Part shown: positions 52,070-61,747 of the stretch, in pieces
Layout of the letters: each line of letters opens with the position of its first letter
Position numbering within the stretch: position 1 is the stretch's first letter
NCBI GenBank assembly: GCA_017569305.1
Contig: CP069418.1
Span: 1,612,001 to 1,676,000, forward strand
Reading direction: 5' to 3'
Source of the DNA: Clostridiales bacterium FE2011
GTDB taxonomy: Bacteria > Bacillota > Clostridia > Christensenellales > Aristaeellaceae
DNA: 64,000 bases
Notes under the pieces: generated by a model
Databases searched by the model: none
Told to the model about the DNA's origin: nothing
Seen by the model: only the letters and a program-made list of their open reading frames with translations
Translations under genes and position numbers: made by a program

Positions 52070-52872
52070 GTTATCAGGTTTTCCATCATTTCAATCTCAA
52101 AATCAGTGATCCTGTCGATCCCCTTCGGGTTCGGATGAAGTCCGTCCATATAATAAACGCCGTTGTCATGGATTGTATCCGTCGGCGCATGGAACATCGG
52201 TTCCCGGCTCATATCAAAACCGCACAGGGTATACAGGTCCAGGCATTCCACCCCGTTCTTTGCGCAGCATTCCAGGATGGCCAGACGTTTCCGCTCCCAG
52301 TTGGCCTGCTGGCTCCAGGGGCTGTTTTCATCATCCCGCTGCTGCGGCAGGTCCGTGCAGAAGATCATCACCGGCGCCGTTTCTTCCCCGGCAAACAGGC
52401 TCCGGTATTTCCTCATCATATGATCCACGGCCTGGATGAACATTGTCCCACTGTAATCCTGCGACAGATCCGTTTCGGGCACCACCGGTTCCCCCTGAGC
52501 CGCCAGGGTAGACACCGCGTCAAAGGTTCCGATTGTCCCGGCTTCCCCGGGATCATTTCCGCCTACCAGCCAGATGGAAAAGTCATGTTCCTGTTCCGCA
52601 ACGCGGGCAAAATATGCGTCTGAAGCATTATAAGACACCGTACAGCCGCTGGCGCCTTCCACCAGGACGACGCTTCCGGTTTTCTGCTCCAGGATCTCTT
52701 TATAGAATGTATAATCGGTGGAACTCCGGCTGTCCCCCGCCAGGAAAATCCGTTTTCCGTTCAGGGAAGAAGCCGTTTCCGCCACACCGGGAAAAGCACA
52801 ACAAACCATCAGCCCCAGCAGCACTGCCCATGCAGCGACCGCTTTCAGGAGCCTTCTCTGTTTATGGTTCAA
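52063..52872 (-). CDS. Secreted SGNH/GDSL-family hydrolase
   Basis: 269 residues. Signal anchor (about 9-30). Block I FLAGDSRSSTDYTF holds the Ser nucleophile; SIWLVGGNDPGEAG is block III (GxND); DGLHPNPKGIDRI is block V with Asp and His. Such enzymes are often esterases or acetyl-group handlers acting on extracellular glycans. It is the first gene of the manC-led run, 112 bp before manC, so a role in deacetylating the exported polymer is plausible. The start is TTG with GGAAGGAAGG at good spacing; no better ATG exists. Confidence 0.85.
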   Translation of the reverse strand: MNHKQRRLLKAVAAWAVLLGLMVCCAFPGVAETASSLNGKRIFLAGDSRSSTDYTFYKEILEQKTGSVVLVEGASGCTVSYNASDAYFARVAEQEHDFSIWLVGGNDPGEAGTIGTFDAVSTLAAQGEPVVPETDLSQDYSGTMFIQAVDHMMRKYRSLFAGEETAPVMIFCTDLPQQRDDENSPWSQQANWERKRLAILECCAKNGVECLDLYTLCGFDMSREPMFHAPTDTIHDNGVYYMDGLHPNPKGIDRITDFEIEMMENLITN

Positions 52873-52919
52873 CCGGTATCCTTCCTTCCGTCGTCATAGG
52901 TGCATTCGCATACAGAGTA

Positions 52920-52949
52920 AGTTTACCATAAAAAACCGTTCTGATACAA
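52920..52949 (-). promoter_or_regulatory. Possible promoter of the SGNH-manC-gmd-rmd-wzm-wzt run
   Basis: Minus strand TTGTAT (52944-52949), 18-bp spacer, TAAACT (52920-52925), about 50 bp above the TTG start. Confidence 0.5.
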
Positions 52950-53147
52950 GATTTACGCTCCTGAACCGCCTCTCCGGTCAAAAACAGAGACCATCCCGGC
53001 TGTTGTCTGTGCCTTTCATTATCCCCCTGAGCCTGTCCGCCCGACAAGGAAAGTGTACTTTTACAGGCTTTCATGATATATTATTCCATGGTTTAAAATA
53101 TGAGTAATGACCGCTTTGATCATCCGCTGACGGAGGGAGATATTTTC

Positions 53148-55352
53148 ATGCTCAAGAAAGAAAACAGGACGCTTACCCTGGCTTTCCTGCTTATCCTGAT
53201 TTCTTCTGCTGTTATCCGCATTGTTCTTTCCATCTTTCCCAAATCCGCATACACCTATAACGATGAACTGTTCTACCTGGAGCTTTCACAGAATCTCTTC
53301 CTTCGCGGTTCCTTAACCGTTTACGGTTCCCCCATTCACTTTACCAAGCTTCTTTATTCCGTTATCCTGGCGCCTTTTTACGCCGTTTCTGACGGAGTTC
53401 TCCGGACCCAGCTGATCTCCGGTTTCAACGCGCTCCTGATCTCTTCCGCTTTGATCCCCGGCTTTCTGCTGGCCCGCCGTATTTTGAAGAAAAACTGGCA
53501 GATTATCCTGGCGATGCTCTTCCTTGCGCTTTCGCCCAATCTGCTTTTCTCCATCACCTTCATGTCGGAAAACCTGTATTACCCCCTGCTGTTCTGGGCT
53601 TTTTATGCCGCATACCGGTACTTTGCCTCCGGCGAACGGAAGCCATTGGGGGCGCTTGTTCTCGGTATCCTGGCTTTCCTGCTCTATTTCACCAAGGAGG
53701 TCGGCGGCGCCTGGATCATTGCCGCCGGGATTGCCCTGCTGCTGGACTGCGCGGAAAAAGCTTCCCGTAAAAACGCCCTGCGCGCCTTTGGCTGCTTTCT
53801 GCTGGGCCTGCTGGTTCCCTTCCTGTTCCTGCGCTTTGTCATCCTGCGTGACTTAAGTTATTCCTATGCCAATCAGGCTTCCTTCGCCAATCTTTCCTCT
53901 CCCTCGCAGATTCTTTACTTCCTTTATGCCACGCTGCTTATGCTTTTGTATTTTGTCGTTTCCCTTCTCTTCATCCCCGCAGCAGCGCCGGTCATATACC
54001 GCAAACAGCTTTCTCCGGCGGAGCGTTTTCTTCTGACGATTTCAGCCGTTTATGCAGTCGTTATTTCAGTCGGCATCGCCTTTGGCGTTTCCCTTTCCAA
54101 TGATTATCCGCTTGCCGATCCGAATGTTCACCTTCGCTATTTTATCGGCGCCGCGTTTCCTTTCCTGCTGCTTTCCCTCTCCCTTGTGGACAAGGAAGAA
54201 AGCTTTTCCTGGAAAGGTCCGCTGGTTAAGGCAGTTGCAGGATTTGCCATCATCTTTTTGCTGACGCTCGCCTTCCCGCCAAAGTCGGGCAGCGTTGTGG
54301 ACCATCCTGTTCTCTTCTTTACCCGGTTGATTCAGAACTCCGTCCTTTGGGCCTGGCTTTCCAAGGGAATTCTTGTTTTGCTGGTCCTCGTTTCGCTGAT
54401 CCTTTGGAGCAAAAAAAGAAAACTGGCTTTTGTCTGTCTGCTGCTGCCTGTGACGCTGGCTCTTGAACTTTTCTCCGGTATCCTTTTTACCCAGACGCTG
54501 ACCCGGGAAGAAGCCATTCAGGATACGGATTTCCTGGCAGAAGTCAAGCAGCTGGATACCTTCCTTGATTCCGCGGAAGGCCCCATCCTCATGCTGGCGG
54601 ATTCCGCCGGTGATCCGCAGCTGAAGCTCACAAACACCATCTCGGATGATGATTATTCCTTCGCCACCATTTCCTCTGTAAAGGACCTTGCCGCGAAAGC
54701 AGAAAATGCCGCCCTGGTCCAGGCGGATCTGTCAGCCGATCCGCTTCCCCATCCTTACGTTGAGTATGCGCCCGGCCCGACCTATGACAGCCTTTCCAAT
54801 GTAAGCTGGATTGTGAGCCTGGGGGATCAGGATGTCCTGGATCCTTCCCGGAATGAGGAAATCACTCCGGACGGTCTAACCGCCTTCCATGTTTACCGGG
54901 CACAGGATCCCTCCCGACTCGCCTTGTTCGGTCCCATTACCTACACGCTGGGTGATCCCATCCTGTTCTACGGCACCAAACCTTCTTTCAGGAAGTACCA
55001 GCCAACCGGTTTCTCCGTAACAGAAGACGATTATACATGGACAGACGGAACAGAAGCTTCCCTGACCCTTGTACCCAATACCGAAAAGCCCTGCAATCTC
55101 TCCGCTCGCTGGACGTGGCGCTGGTCCATGGGGCCACAGATCTGCCAGCTTTTTGCCAATGATGTCCTTTTGGGCGATGTTGAAATTTATGAGGGTGAAA
55201 CCGAATTGTACTTTTATATCCCTGACTATGCTTACGAGGACACCGGAATCCTGAATCTTCGTTTCCTTTTCCCGACCGCCAGCAGTACAGAAACCGATTC
55301 CCGGCAAATGGCTTTCGCCTTCGAAACCCTGACCCTGGAAGCGGAAGAATAA
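53148..55352 (+). CDS. GT-C-like membrane glycosyltransferase
   Basis: 734 residues; ATG 53148 has GGAGGGAG upstream, unlike the earlier in-frame ATG at 53100. About eleven or twelve hydrophobic segments fill residues 10-450. The first outer loop has YTYNDELFYLELSQN, like the acidic pair of GT-C enzymes that use lipid-linked sugars. A soluble C-terminal domain of about 260 residues, predicted outside, has beta-rich sequence (ATYDSLSNVSWIVSLGDQDV-like stretch). It probably transfers a sugar at the outer face of the membrane. It begins a plus-strand run divergent from the SGNH gene. Confidence 0.8.
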   Translation: MLKKENRTLTLAFLLILISSAVIRIVLSIFPKSAYTYNDELFYLELSQNLFLRGSLTVYGSPIHFTKLLYSVILAPFYAVSDGVLRTQLISGFNALLISSALIPGFLLARRILKKNWQIILAMLFLALSPNLLFSITFMSENLYYPLLFWAFYAAYRYFASGERKPLGALVLGILAFLLYFTKEVGGAWIIAAGIALLLDCAEKASRKNALRAFGCFLLGLLVPFLFLRFVILRDLSYSYANQASFANLSSPSQILYFLYATLLMLLYFVVSLLFIPAAAPVIYRKQLSPAERFLLTISAVYAVVISVGIAFGVSLSNDYPLADPNVHLRYFIGAAFPFLLLSLSLVDKEESFSWKGPLVKAVAGFAIIFLLTLAFPPKSGSVVDHPVLFFTRLIQNSVLWAWLSKGILVLLVLVSLILWSKKRKLAFVCLLLPVTLALELFSGILFTQTLTREEAIQDTDFLAEVKQLDTFLDSAEGPILMLADSAGDPQLKLTNTISDDDYSFATISSVKDLAAKAENAALVQADLSADPLPHPYVEYAPGPTYDSLSNVSWIVSLGDQDVLDPSRNEEITPDGLTAFHVYRAQDPSRLALFGPITYTLGDPILFYGTKPSFRKYQPTGFSVTEDDYTWTDGTEASLTLVPNTEKPCNLSARWTWRWSMGPQICQLFANDVLLGDVEIYEGETELYFYIPDYAYEDTGILNLRFLFPTASSTETDSRQMAFAFETLTLEAEE

Positions 55353-55383
55353 TAGAAAAGAACCCTGTCATATCAATATCTTC

Positions 55384-55430
55384 ATAAAGAGAAAGGGGCC
55401 GACTTCTCGACTCCTTTCTCTTTATCTTTT
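55384..55430 (+). terminator. Rho-independent terminator after the GT-C gene
   Basis: 13-bp perfect stem (ATAAAGAGAAAGG and complement), 16-nt loop, then CTTTTTC. It separates this gene from the GT92-like gene. Confidence 0.75.
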
Positions 55431-55546
55431 TCATTGATTTTATGTCATTTCTTTTGCTAAAGCTATGGCTTCCAAACCTTTTATAGTGTATGCTTATGAG
55501 GATTTGTCAGGTATAGATCAGTATGTCCGGAAGGAAAGTTTAAGCC

Positions 55547-56506
55547 ATGGAAGAAAAGGGAAATTCATCGTTTGCCTATCTGCGTCCCCAGCAGCGTCTG
55601 AATGCTTTCCAAAAAGCGGCGCGCATCCTGTATAACGGTTTTCTGAAGCTTTATGTACGTCTCGTTCCGCCGGAATATAATGCAAAGAGAAAATATCATA
55701 TTTCTGTCTGCCAGATGTTCAAGGATGAAGCTCCCTACCTGAAGGAATGGCTAGAGTATCATCTGTTGATCGGCGTAGACCATTTTTATCTGTATGATAA
55801 CAATTCTTCGGACAATTACAGGGATATTCTTGAACCATATATCGCTGCCGGAACTGTCACCCTCCTGCTCTGGACGCCTGACCATGCCCAGACCGCCGCT
55901 TACGAAGACTGTATACGCCGTTTTCGTGAAGAATCGGACTGGATCGGCTTTATCGATGTGGATGAATTTATCGTCCCTGTGGCAGAGGATTCCTTCCCAG
56001 CTTTTTTGGATCGGTTTTCTCACCGTCCTGCTGTTTTAATCTATTGGCGGTTTTTCGGTTCCATGGGAATGCTCCGGAGGGATACGTCCAGGCTGGTCTG
56101 CGAGGATTTCACCGTCGCTTCGGAAAAACTGTATAACAAAGGAAAGTGCTTCTATAATTCCAATTACGAATACGCGTGGAACTACGAAAAAAACAAAACC
56201 ATGTTCCATATGCTATGGTGCCGGGTCGGTCACTGCCTGATTCCTGCCGTTGACATGTTTGACCGCTTTACGGTCGGCAGCTGGTTTCCCCCTTTTCATA
56301 AGGAAATTCCATTGCAGTTGAATCATTATGCGATCAAGTCTTACACAGAGCATCTGGAAAAGAATAAAAAGGGCGATATCTTCTATGAAAAACCAACCCA
56401 CGGAGACGATGTCTTTTACATGCGGGATCAAAGATGCTCCGTAGCGGATTACCGGGTATATAAATACCTTACCTTGCTGAAGAAAAGGATAGACGGCGAT
56501 GTATAG
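55547..56506 (+). CDS. GT92-like glycosyltransferase
   Basis: 319 residues. GT-A type: ISVCQMFKDEAPYLKEWLEY (the family opening KDE/KNE-x-x-Y-x-x-EW), GVDHFYLYDNNSSDN, and the metal-binding DVDEF near 142. A late HYAIKSYTEHLEKNKKGD completes the usual pattern. It is soluble, with no signal. GGAAGGAAAG precedes the ATG. It overlaps the next gene by 8 bp and is the first of a GT92-DUF616-ABC run. Confidence 0.87.
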   Translation: MEEKGNSSFAYLRPQQRLNAFQKAARILYNGFLKLYVRLVPPEYNAKRKYHISVCQMFKDEAPYLKEWLEYHLLIGVDHFYLYDNNSSDNYRDILEPYIAAGTVTLLLWTPDHAQTAAYEDCIRRFREESDWIGFIDVDEFIVPVAEDSFPAFLDRFSHRPAVLIYWRFFGSMGMLRRDTSRLVCEDFTVASEKLYNKGKCFYNSNYEYAWNYEKNKTMFHMLWCRVGHCLIPAVDMFDRFTVGSWFPPFHKEIPLQLNHYAIKSYTEHLEKNKKGDIFYEKPTHGDDVFYMRDQRCSVADYRVYKYLTLLKKRIDGDV

Positions 56507-58427
56507 CACGACCCAACCGGATGAAATCATAAAGCAGATCGAAAACCTGAAAAAGGAAAACATCAGCACCCGGGAAAAACAGTCCGGTCTGAAAAAACTG
56601 GGGAAGCTGCTTCTTCACGGAGAATTCATCCGTGCTGCTAATCACAGTCTGGGATATCTGAAATGGAAATTCAGGAAGATTTTTTCCGCAGTCGATTCGT
56701 TCCAGAGTGAGAAAAACCTTGAAACCGATACTTGTAATTACTTTTTCCCTGAACGGATCGCCGTATATACTGCTGTCTTCAGCTCCTATGATGAATTACA
56801 GGAGCCGAAATTCCTGCCGGACAACTGCGATTTTTATGTCTTCAGCGACAGCGTAACCATCCCGGAAAGCAGTGCCTGGAAAACAAAAGAACTTCCCGAT
56901 TCAGTTCAGAATGAAATGCGTTTTTTCTCCCCAGTGGAAAAAAACCGTTATCTGAAAATGCATCCGGATTTGCTCTTTCCCGAATACGATTACTCCGTTT
57001 ATGTGGACGGAAACCTAATGCTCTATACGGATCCGACGGAATATATCAACCGGCTGTCAAAATATGGCATTTCCTTTTATACACATTACAGGAGGTGCTG
57101 CGTTTACGAAGAATTCCGGGCTGTGTCCGCCAAGCACAGAATGACGGAGAAGCAGGTACAGGAAGTAAAACGTTTTCTGCTGGATGTCGGCATGCCGGCA
57201 AAATACGGCCTGCTTGAATGCCCTGTGATCGCCAGGCGGCACCACCAGCCCGAGTGCAAAAAACTGATGGCGGAATGGTGGGAACTGTTCCGGCGTTTTC
57301 CCTATCGTGATCAGGTTCTGCTTCCCTATGTGCTTTATAAAAACGGGATCCGTACAGAAGAACTTGGATTGCTGGGAAACAATGTATGGGATGCATCAGG
57401 TATCAGAAAGATTGAGCATGTCAATCGGGGGCCTGTCAACTGGGTTATTTCCTTCCGGGAACCGTATTATCATACTATGTTTTCAGATTGCCTGAGGGAC
57501 GGAAGTATCCAATATATGCCTCTTCAGCGCAGAAGCTTTATCATGCTGCTTCTGCGTATCGGTACACATCAAAAGCTGCCACCCATCATCAGAAAACTTT
57601 TCCTGTCTGCTTTCTCCTGTATAACAATGAAGAAGCTGGAAAATGAGGTTCGGAAAATGGACCATCCGGAGCTTCCGTTATGTTTCATGTTGTCACGGCG
57701 GTATATAGCACCCCTACGGTACAATCTGTATCAGAAAATCAGGCGGTGTTTCCCAGACTCTTCTGTGATTCTTTACCTTACTGATCTGTTGTGCCTTGAA
57801 GATGACCGAGAAGAAATCCCCCATTCGGGAAAGTTTGCCGATCTGATCTGTTCTTTTGATCAGAATGATGCTTCCCGTTATAACCTTTTTTTCCATAATG
57901 TTCCTATGTCGAATCTGACAGTTCTGTCAGAAGATATCACCCCGACAGTAGATATCTGCTTTGTCGGGAAAGGAAAAAACCGTCAGCAAAAGATGCTTGA
58001 GCTTTGCCACTATCTCACTGCAAGAGGCCTTAAATGCGCAGTCTGGCTGACCGATGTGCCTGAAGAGGAGCAGGTAAAGGATCCGTCAATCCATTATTGT
58101 GGCTGGATGTCCTATGAGGATTATCTCAAGAAAGAAGCTTCTTCCAGAATCATTCTGGAAATCGTTCAGGATAGAAGTTCCGGAAACACCCTGCGCGTCA
58201 ATGAAGCAATCATGATGGGGCGGAAGCTGCTGTCTGACAACCCCGCTCTGCTCTCCAATCCGGCGTATGACAGCCGGAATATGATGGTATTTGAAAAGCC
58301 GGAGGATATCAGCGACGAATTTCTGTTCAGCGCTGCGCTTCCTTACACGGAAGAACAGCAGCAGGCGCTTTCACCTTCAGTTTTTCTGAAAGAAATGGAG
58401 ATGGCCCTTCAATGCCAGAAATCATAA
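56499..58427 (+). CDS. Two-domain glycosyltransferase-like protein (DUF616/TOD1-MUCI70 type N-terminal half)
   Basis: 642 residues. The first part (about 85-300) has IAVYTAVFSSYDELQEP, CDFYVFSDS, RYLKMHPDLLFPEYDYSVY, VDGNL (acidic site) and RDQVLLPYVLYKNG, the pattern of the DUF616/TOD1-MUCI70 glycosyltransferase-like family. The second part (about 385-642) resembles a GT-B donor half: VDICFVGKGKNRQQKMLELC, SIHYCGWMSYEDYLKKEA and NTLRVNEAIMMGRKLLSDNP. If so, it carries two enzymes in one chain. It overlaps both neighbours (8 and 16 bp). Confidence 0.78.
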   Translation: MYSTTQPDEIIKQIENLKKENISTREKQSGLKKLGKLLLHGEFIRAANHSLGYLKWKFRKIFSAVDSFQSEKNLETDTCNYFFPERIAVYTAVFSSYDELQEPKFLPDNCDFYVFSDSVTIPESSAWKTKELPDSVQNEMRFFSPVEKNRYLKMHPDLLFPEYDYSVYVDGNLMLYTDPTEYINRLSKYGISFYTHYRRCCVYEEFRAVSAKHRMTEKQVQEVKRFLLDVGMPAKYGLLECPVIARRHHQPECKKLMAEWWELFRRFPYRDQVLLPYVLYKNGIRTEELGLLGNNVWDASGIRKIEHVNRGPVNWVISFREPYYHTMFSDCLRDGSIQYMPLQRRSFIMLLLRIGTHQKLPPIIRKLFLSAFSCITMKKLENEVRKMDHPELPLCFMLSRRYIAPLRYNLYQKIRRCFPDSSVILYLTDLLCLEDDREEIPHSGKFADLICSFDQNDASRYNLFFHNVPMSNLTVLSEDITPTVDICFVGKGKNRQQKMLELCHYLTARGLKCAVWLTDVPEEEQVKDPSIHYCGWMSYEDYLKKEASSRIILEIVQDRSSGNTLRVNEAIMMGRKLLSDNPALLSNPAYDSRNMMVFEKPEDISDEFLFSAALPYTEEQQQALSPSVFLKEMEMALQCQKS

Positions 58428-60163
58428 AAATCCTCCTGAAGCTCCTGCGTAAAGAGGAGAAACACGGAGTAATCCGCATTATTATCCTGATGATCATCAG
58501 CGCCTTGCTGGAAAGCCTGAGCGTTTCCCTGATTATCCCTCTGGCTATGTCCATTGTCAGCACCAAGGAAAAGGGCGGCATCATCGGCATCATCCTGAAG
58601 GGAATCGGCCTGGACGGATCTGCCAACCTTGTGCCGATGCTCCTTATCGGGTTGATTCTCCTGTTTATCGGAAAGAACCTTTTCATGGTCTGGGAAAAGT
58701 GCCGGCAGTTTTATTTCACAACCCGTGTTTACCGCCGTATACATAAGGATGTCGTCCACTATTATATGACTCGTCCCTATTCCTTTTTCCTTCAGTCTGA
58801 CAGCGGTAAAATTATCCGGACAATCAACAATGATACCAATCAGGCCTATAACCTAATGAATGATGTGCTGACCTTCTGTACAGAAGGGGTTGTTTTTGTC
58901 ATCATGACCCTCTTCATGCTCATCATCAGCCCTGGAATGACCCTGTTTGTCGGCGCAGTTCTTCTGCTGGAGTACGCGGTAATCATGAAACTGCTCCGCC
59001 CTTATCTGCGGCGGATGGGTGAATCCTATCGAAAAGAAAGCGCGATGGCCAACCATTGGATCCTCCAGATGATCCGCGGAATCAAGAGCATTCGGGTCAT
59101 GGATACAGAACCGTTTTTCGAAAAGAAAAACGCCGAACATGTTGACCGGATGCTGCAGGTGGAAAGAAAGGAGCATTCATTAAGGGATGTTCCCCGTGCC
59201 CTGATAGAATCCACCACCGTTTCGGCCATGCTGATCTACCTGCTCATTTATTACCTGGGCGGAAATGATCTAGCCGAACTGGTTCCCCTGCTTTCCGCCA
59301 TGGCCCTGGCAACGGTCCGGCTGCTGCCTTCCGTAAACAGGTTTTCCTCTGCCGCGACCTCTGCCGCTTACAGAAAAAGCGCCCTGAAAACCGTATCGGA
59401 AATCTGTGAGAAAACCGGAAAACTCCCGGCGGAAATGCTTTCCGAAACAGACCCATCGTTGCAAGCCAGCTACCCCGGTTTTCAGCGGGAAATCCGGATG
59501 GAGGATATCTGCTTTGCCTATGAGGATGGGAAAAAGCCAATACTGGATCATGCTGATTTCCGCGTTTGCAAAGGCCAGTCTGTCGGAATCATCGGCACCT
59601 CCGGTGCCGGAAAAACAACCTCCGTGGATATTCTTCTGGGGCTCCTGAAGCCCCTCAGCGGCCGTGTCCTGATTGACGATTGGGATATATCAGAAAACCC
59701 GAAAGCATGGCTTTCTCTCATCGCTTATATCCCTCAGGAAGTCTTTATCCTGAACGGAACCATCCGTGATAATGTTGCCCTAGGCCAGGATCCTGATCAG
59801 CAGGATGAAAAGAAAATCTGGGAAGCACTGGAAGACGCACAACTGGCTGATCATGTACACAGCCTTCCGGATGGCCTGAATACAAATATCGGGGAAGCCG
59901 GCGTCCGTTTTTCCGGCGGTCAACGCCAGCGTCTCGGAATCGCCCGGGCACTGTACCGTGATCCCCAGATCCTGATCCTGGATGAAGCCACCTCATCCCT
60001 TGATCAGGAAACAGAAGCAGAACTGATGGCTGCTATCCATCAGCTGAAAAAGAAGAAAACACTGATCATGATTACTCACCGGCTGAACACCGTCAGCCAG
60101 TGTGATGAAATATACCACATGGAAGACGGAAAGCTTGTACTGCATACTGCCCGGCAGGAATAA
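58412..60163 (+). CDS. ABC exporter, PglK/MsbA-like lipid-linked glycan flippase
   Basis: 583 residues. Six-helix exporter domain (1-320), then the ATPase with Walker A GIIGTSGAGKTTS, Q-loop IAYIPQEVFILNGTI, signature FSGGQRQRLGIARAL, Walker B ILILDEATSSLD and H-loop MITHRL. A single chain carries both domains, acting as a homodimer. Next to glycosyltransferases it most likely flips a lipid-linked sugar across the membrane, as PglK does. It overlaps the preceding gene by 16 bp. It faces the Wzz-like genes across a hairpin. Confidence 0.9.
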   Translation: MPEIIKILLKLLRKEEKHGVIRIIILMIISALLESLSVSLIIPLAMSIVSTKEKGGIIGIILKGIGLDGSANLVPMLLIGLILLFIGKNLFMVWEKCRQFYFTTRVYRRIHKDVVHYYMTRPYSFFLQSDSGKIIRTINNDTNQAYNLMNDVLTFCTEGVVFVIMTLFMLIISPGMTLFVGAVLLLEYAVIMKLLRPYLRRMGESYRKESAMANHWILQMIRGIKSIRVMDTEPFFEKKNAEHVDRMLQVERKEHSLRDVPRALIESTTVSAMLIYLLIYYLGGNDLAELVPLLSAMALATVRLLPSVNRFSSAATSAAYRKSALKTVSEICEKTGKLPAEMLSETDPSLQASYPGFQREIRMEDICFAYEDGKKPILDHADFRVCKGQSVGIIGTSGAGKTTSVDILLGLLKPLSGRVLIDDWDISENPKAWLSLIAYIPQEVFILNGTIRDNVALGQDPDQQDEKKIWEALEDAQLADHVHSLPDGLNTNIGEAGVRFSGGQRQRLGIARALYRDPQILILDEATSSLDQETEAELMAAIHQLKKKKTLIMITHRLNTVSQCDEIYHMEDGKLVLHTARQE

Positions 60164-60279
60164 CAAAGGTTAATATGCGTGTTTGCATTTGTTTGAAACG
60201 GCTCCCGTCCGGCAATACAGCCAAGCCCTGAGTTCTTCTGTTATTTCAGTCAAAATCACCTGCCGAGCGGAAAGTAAAA

Positions 60280-60318
60280 AAGAAGGGCTTTGCCGCAATG
60301 TACGGCAAAGCCCTTCTT
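60280..60318 (-). terminator. Terminator between the ABC exporter and Wzz-like genes
   Basis: At least 16-bp perfect stem (AAGAAGGGCTTTGCCG and complement), 7-nt loop, followed on the minus strand by a T-run (TTTTTAC). It is well placed for the minus-strand Wzz unit and may also serve the plus strand. Confidence 0.85.
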
Positions 60319-60337
60319 CATTCTGATCCCGGAAGCC

Positions 60338-61747
60338 TTATGCTGCTTTCCGGGCTTTTTCTTCTTTTCTCCTGCTGATGATCAGCAGCACCATACATAC
60401 CATGAATCCCACCGCACAGAACGGTCCGGCTGTTTTAATCACTCTGACGATAAACGCACCGGAAAGGAGACTCGGCATCTTATACTTCAGCCCGCTCACA
60501 GAAACCGTCTTTTCGTTGATTTCCTGTGCCGCGTAAGCGTCCAGCATCGTGGCGAAGTCCGCCCTGACAACATCCCGCTTCACTCGCAGGGTTTCAATCT
60601 TCTTCTCAACATCCGCCCGCAGGGCTGCCTTTTCAGCAGCAGTCAGTTCCTCCACGGCTGTCACGTCTTCCGTTTCTCCCGCAGCTTCTGCAGCCTTCGC
60701 AGCCACGCCCGTCATATCGTCCAGCCGTGCCTGATACAGGGCAATTGTTGCGTTGATCTCCGCAATCTGGTCTGAAACGCTCTTACGCTTTTCCACCAGC
60801 GTATCATAGGTATCCGAGGAAGTACTGCCCACCCGGCTCAGCGCTCCATTGGCACTGACGTAAATGATACCGTCTTTCTCAAAAGCGTTTACCTGTTCTT
60901 CAATCCGCTTCAGTTCTTCCGTCAGGCTTTCCAGCCGGAATCCCTGTGTACGGATCTCCATTTCATACCGCTTCTGCAGCCGGGTCCGATCCTTGGAAAC
61001 CGCATTCAGCGTAATGGTCGCTTCCAGCCGGTCAATATCCTTCCCCAGATTCTGATACCGTACCGCAATATCGCCGAAACTTTTTCCGTTCAGCAGGAAA
61101 TCCGGGGCGAGTTCCTGTATTTCCAGCGCATAACGGTTATCCTGGTCAACGCCGGTCCGGATCGCTTCCAGCTGCTGGGCAAAATCATATTCCTTCAGGT
61201 CGGTGATCGGATCTGTTTTGTCAAGGCTGGCGGAGTAGGTTTTCGTAAAATAGCTCCGGTATACCGTCAGGATATTCTGCAGCAGTTCTGTCAGCTTTCC
61301 GGATCCGATATCAGGATCAAAATTGTTATACAGCGTTACAGAATACCTGGTCGCGTGATAGTCCGAAAGGGCAGCCTGCATATCCGCGTTTGTATCCAGC
61401 AGGGATACATACTTCGTCATCTGCTCCGCGATTTTTTCCGGGTAGACACCCGTCACATTCATGCTCGTACGCAGCTGTTCCGCCGTGTAGGATTCATCCA
61501 GCCCGGTTGCCTTCAGCGCGATCTCCAATACCTCATCCGAAGTAATCCCGCTCACGTCAAAGGGATATCCGTTCGGGGCTTTTCCCTCCGCCGCTCCGTC
61601 AAAGGAAAACTGGATGGCTGCTGTCGCATAAGTCTGGTTGCTTTCACCGAAAAACTGCACAGCTGCCAGAACGGTTCCAATCAAGCCGCAGATAATCAGC
61701 ACAATCAGGGTGTTCCGGAACCAATGGGTTTTCTTTACAGTAGTCAT
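60338..61747 (-). CDS. Wzz-like chain-length/co-polymerase membrane protein
   Basis: 469 residues. Transmembrane helix near 12-33 (TLIVLIICGLIGTVLAAVQF), a long extracytoplasmic helical part with coiled coils (about 220-400: RLEATITLNA, ELKRIEEQVNAFEKDG, EIATINATIALYQARLDD-like), second helix near 435-457 (TAGPFCAVGFMVCMVLLIIS) and a basic tail. The layout matches Wzz and polysaccharide co-polymerases, but no tyrosine kinase domain is attached. The ATG overlaps the upstream gene's stop by ATGA. Confidence 0.82.
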   Translation of the reverse strand: MTTVKKTHWFRNTLIVLIICGLIGTVLAAVQFFGESNQTYATAAIQFSFDGAAEGKAPNGYPFDVSGITSDEVLEIALKATGLDESYTAEQLRTSMNVTGVYPEKIAEQMTKYVSLLDTNADMQAALSDYHATRYSVTLYNNFDPDIGSGKLTELLQNILTVYRSYFTKTYSASLDKTDPITDLKEYDFAQQLEAIRTGVDQDNRYALEIQELAPDFLLNGKSFGDIAVRYQNLGKDIDRLEATITLNAVSKDRTRLQKRYEMEIRTQGFRLESLTEELKRIEEQVNAFEKDGIIYVSANGALSRVGSTSSDTYDTLVEKRKSVSDQIAEINATIALYQARLDDMTGVAAKAAEAAGETEDVTAVEELTAAEKAALRADVEKKIETLRVKRDVVRADFATMLDAYAAQEINEKTVSVSGLKYKMPSLLSGAFIVRVIKTAGPFCAVGFMVCMVLLIISRRKEEKARKAA

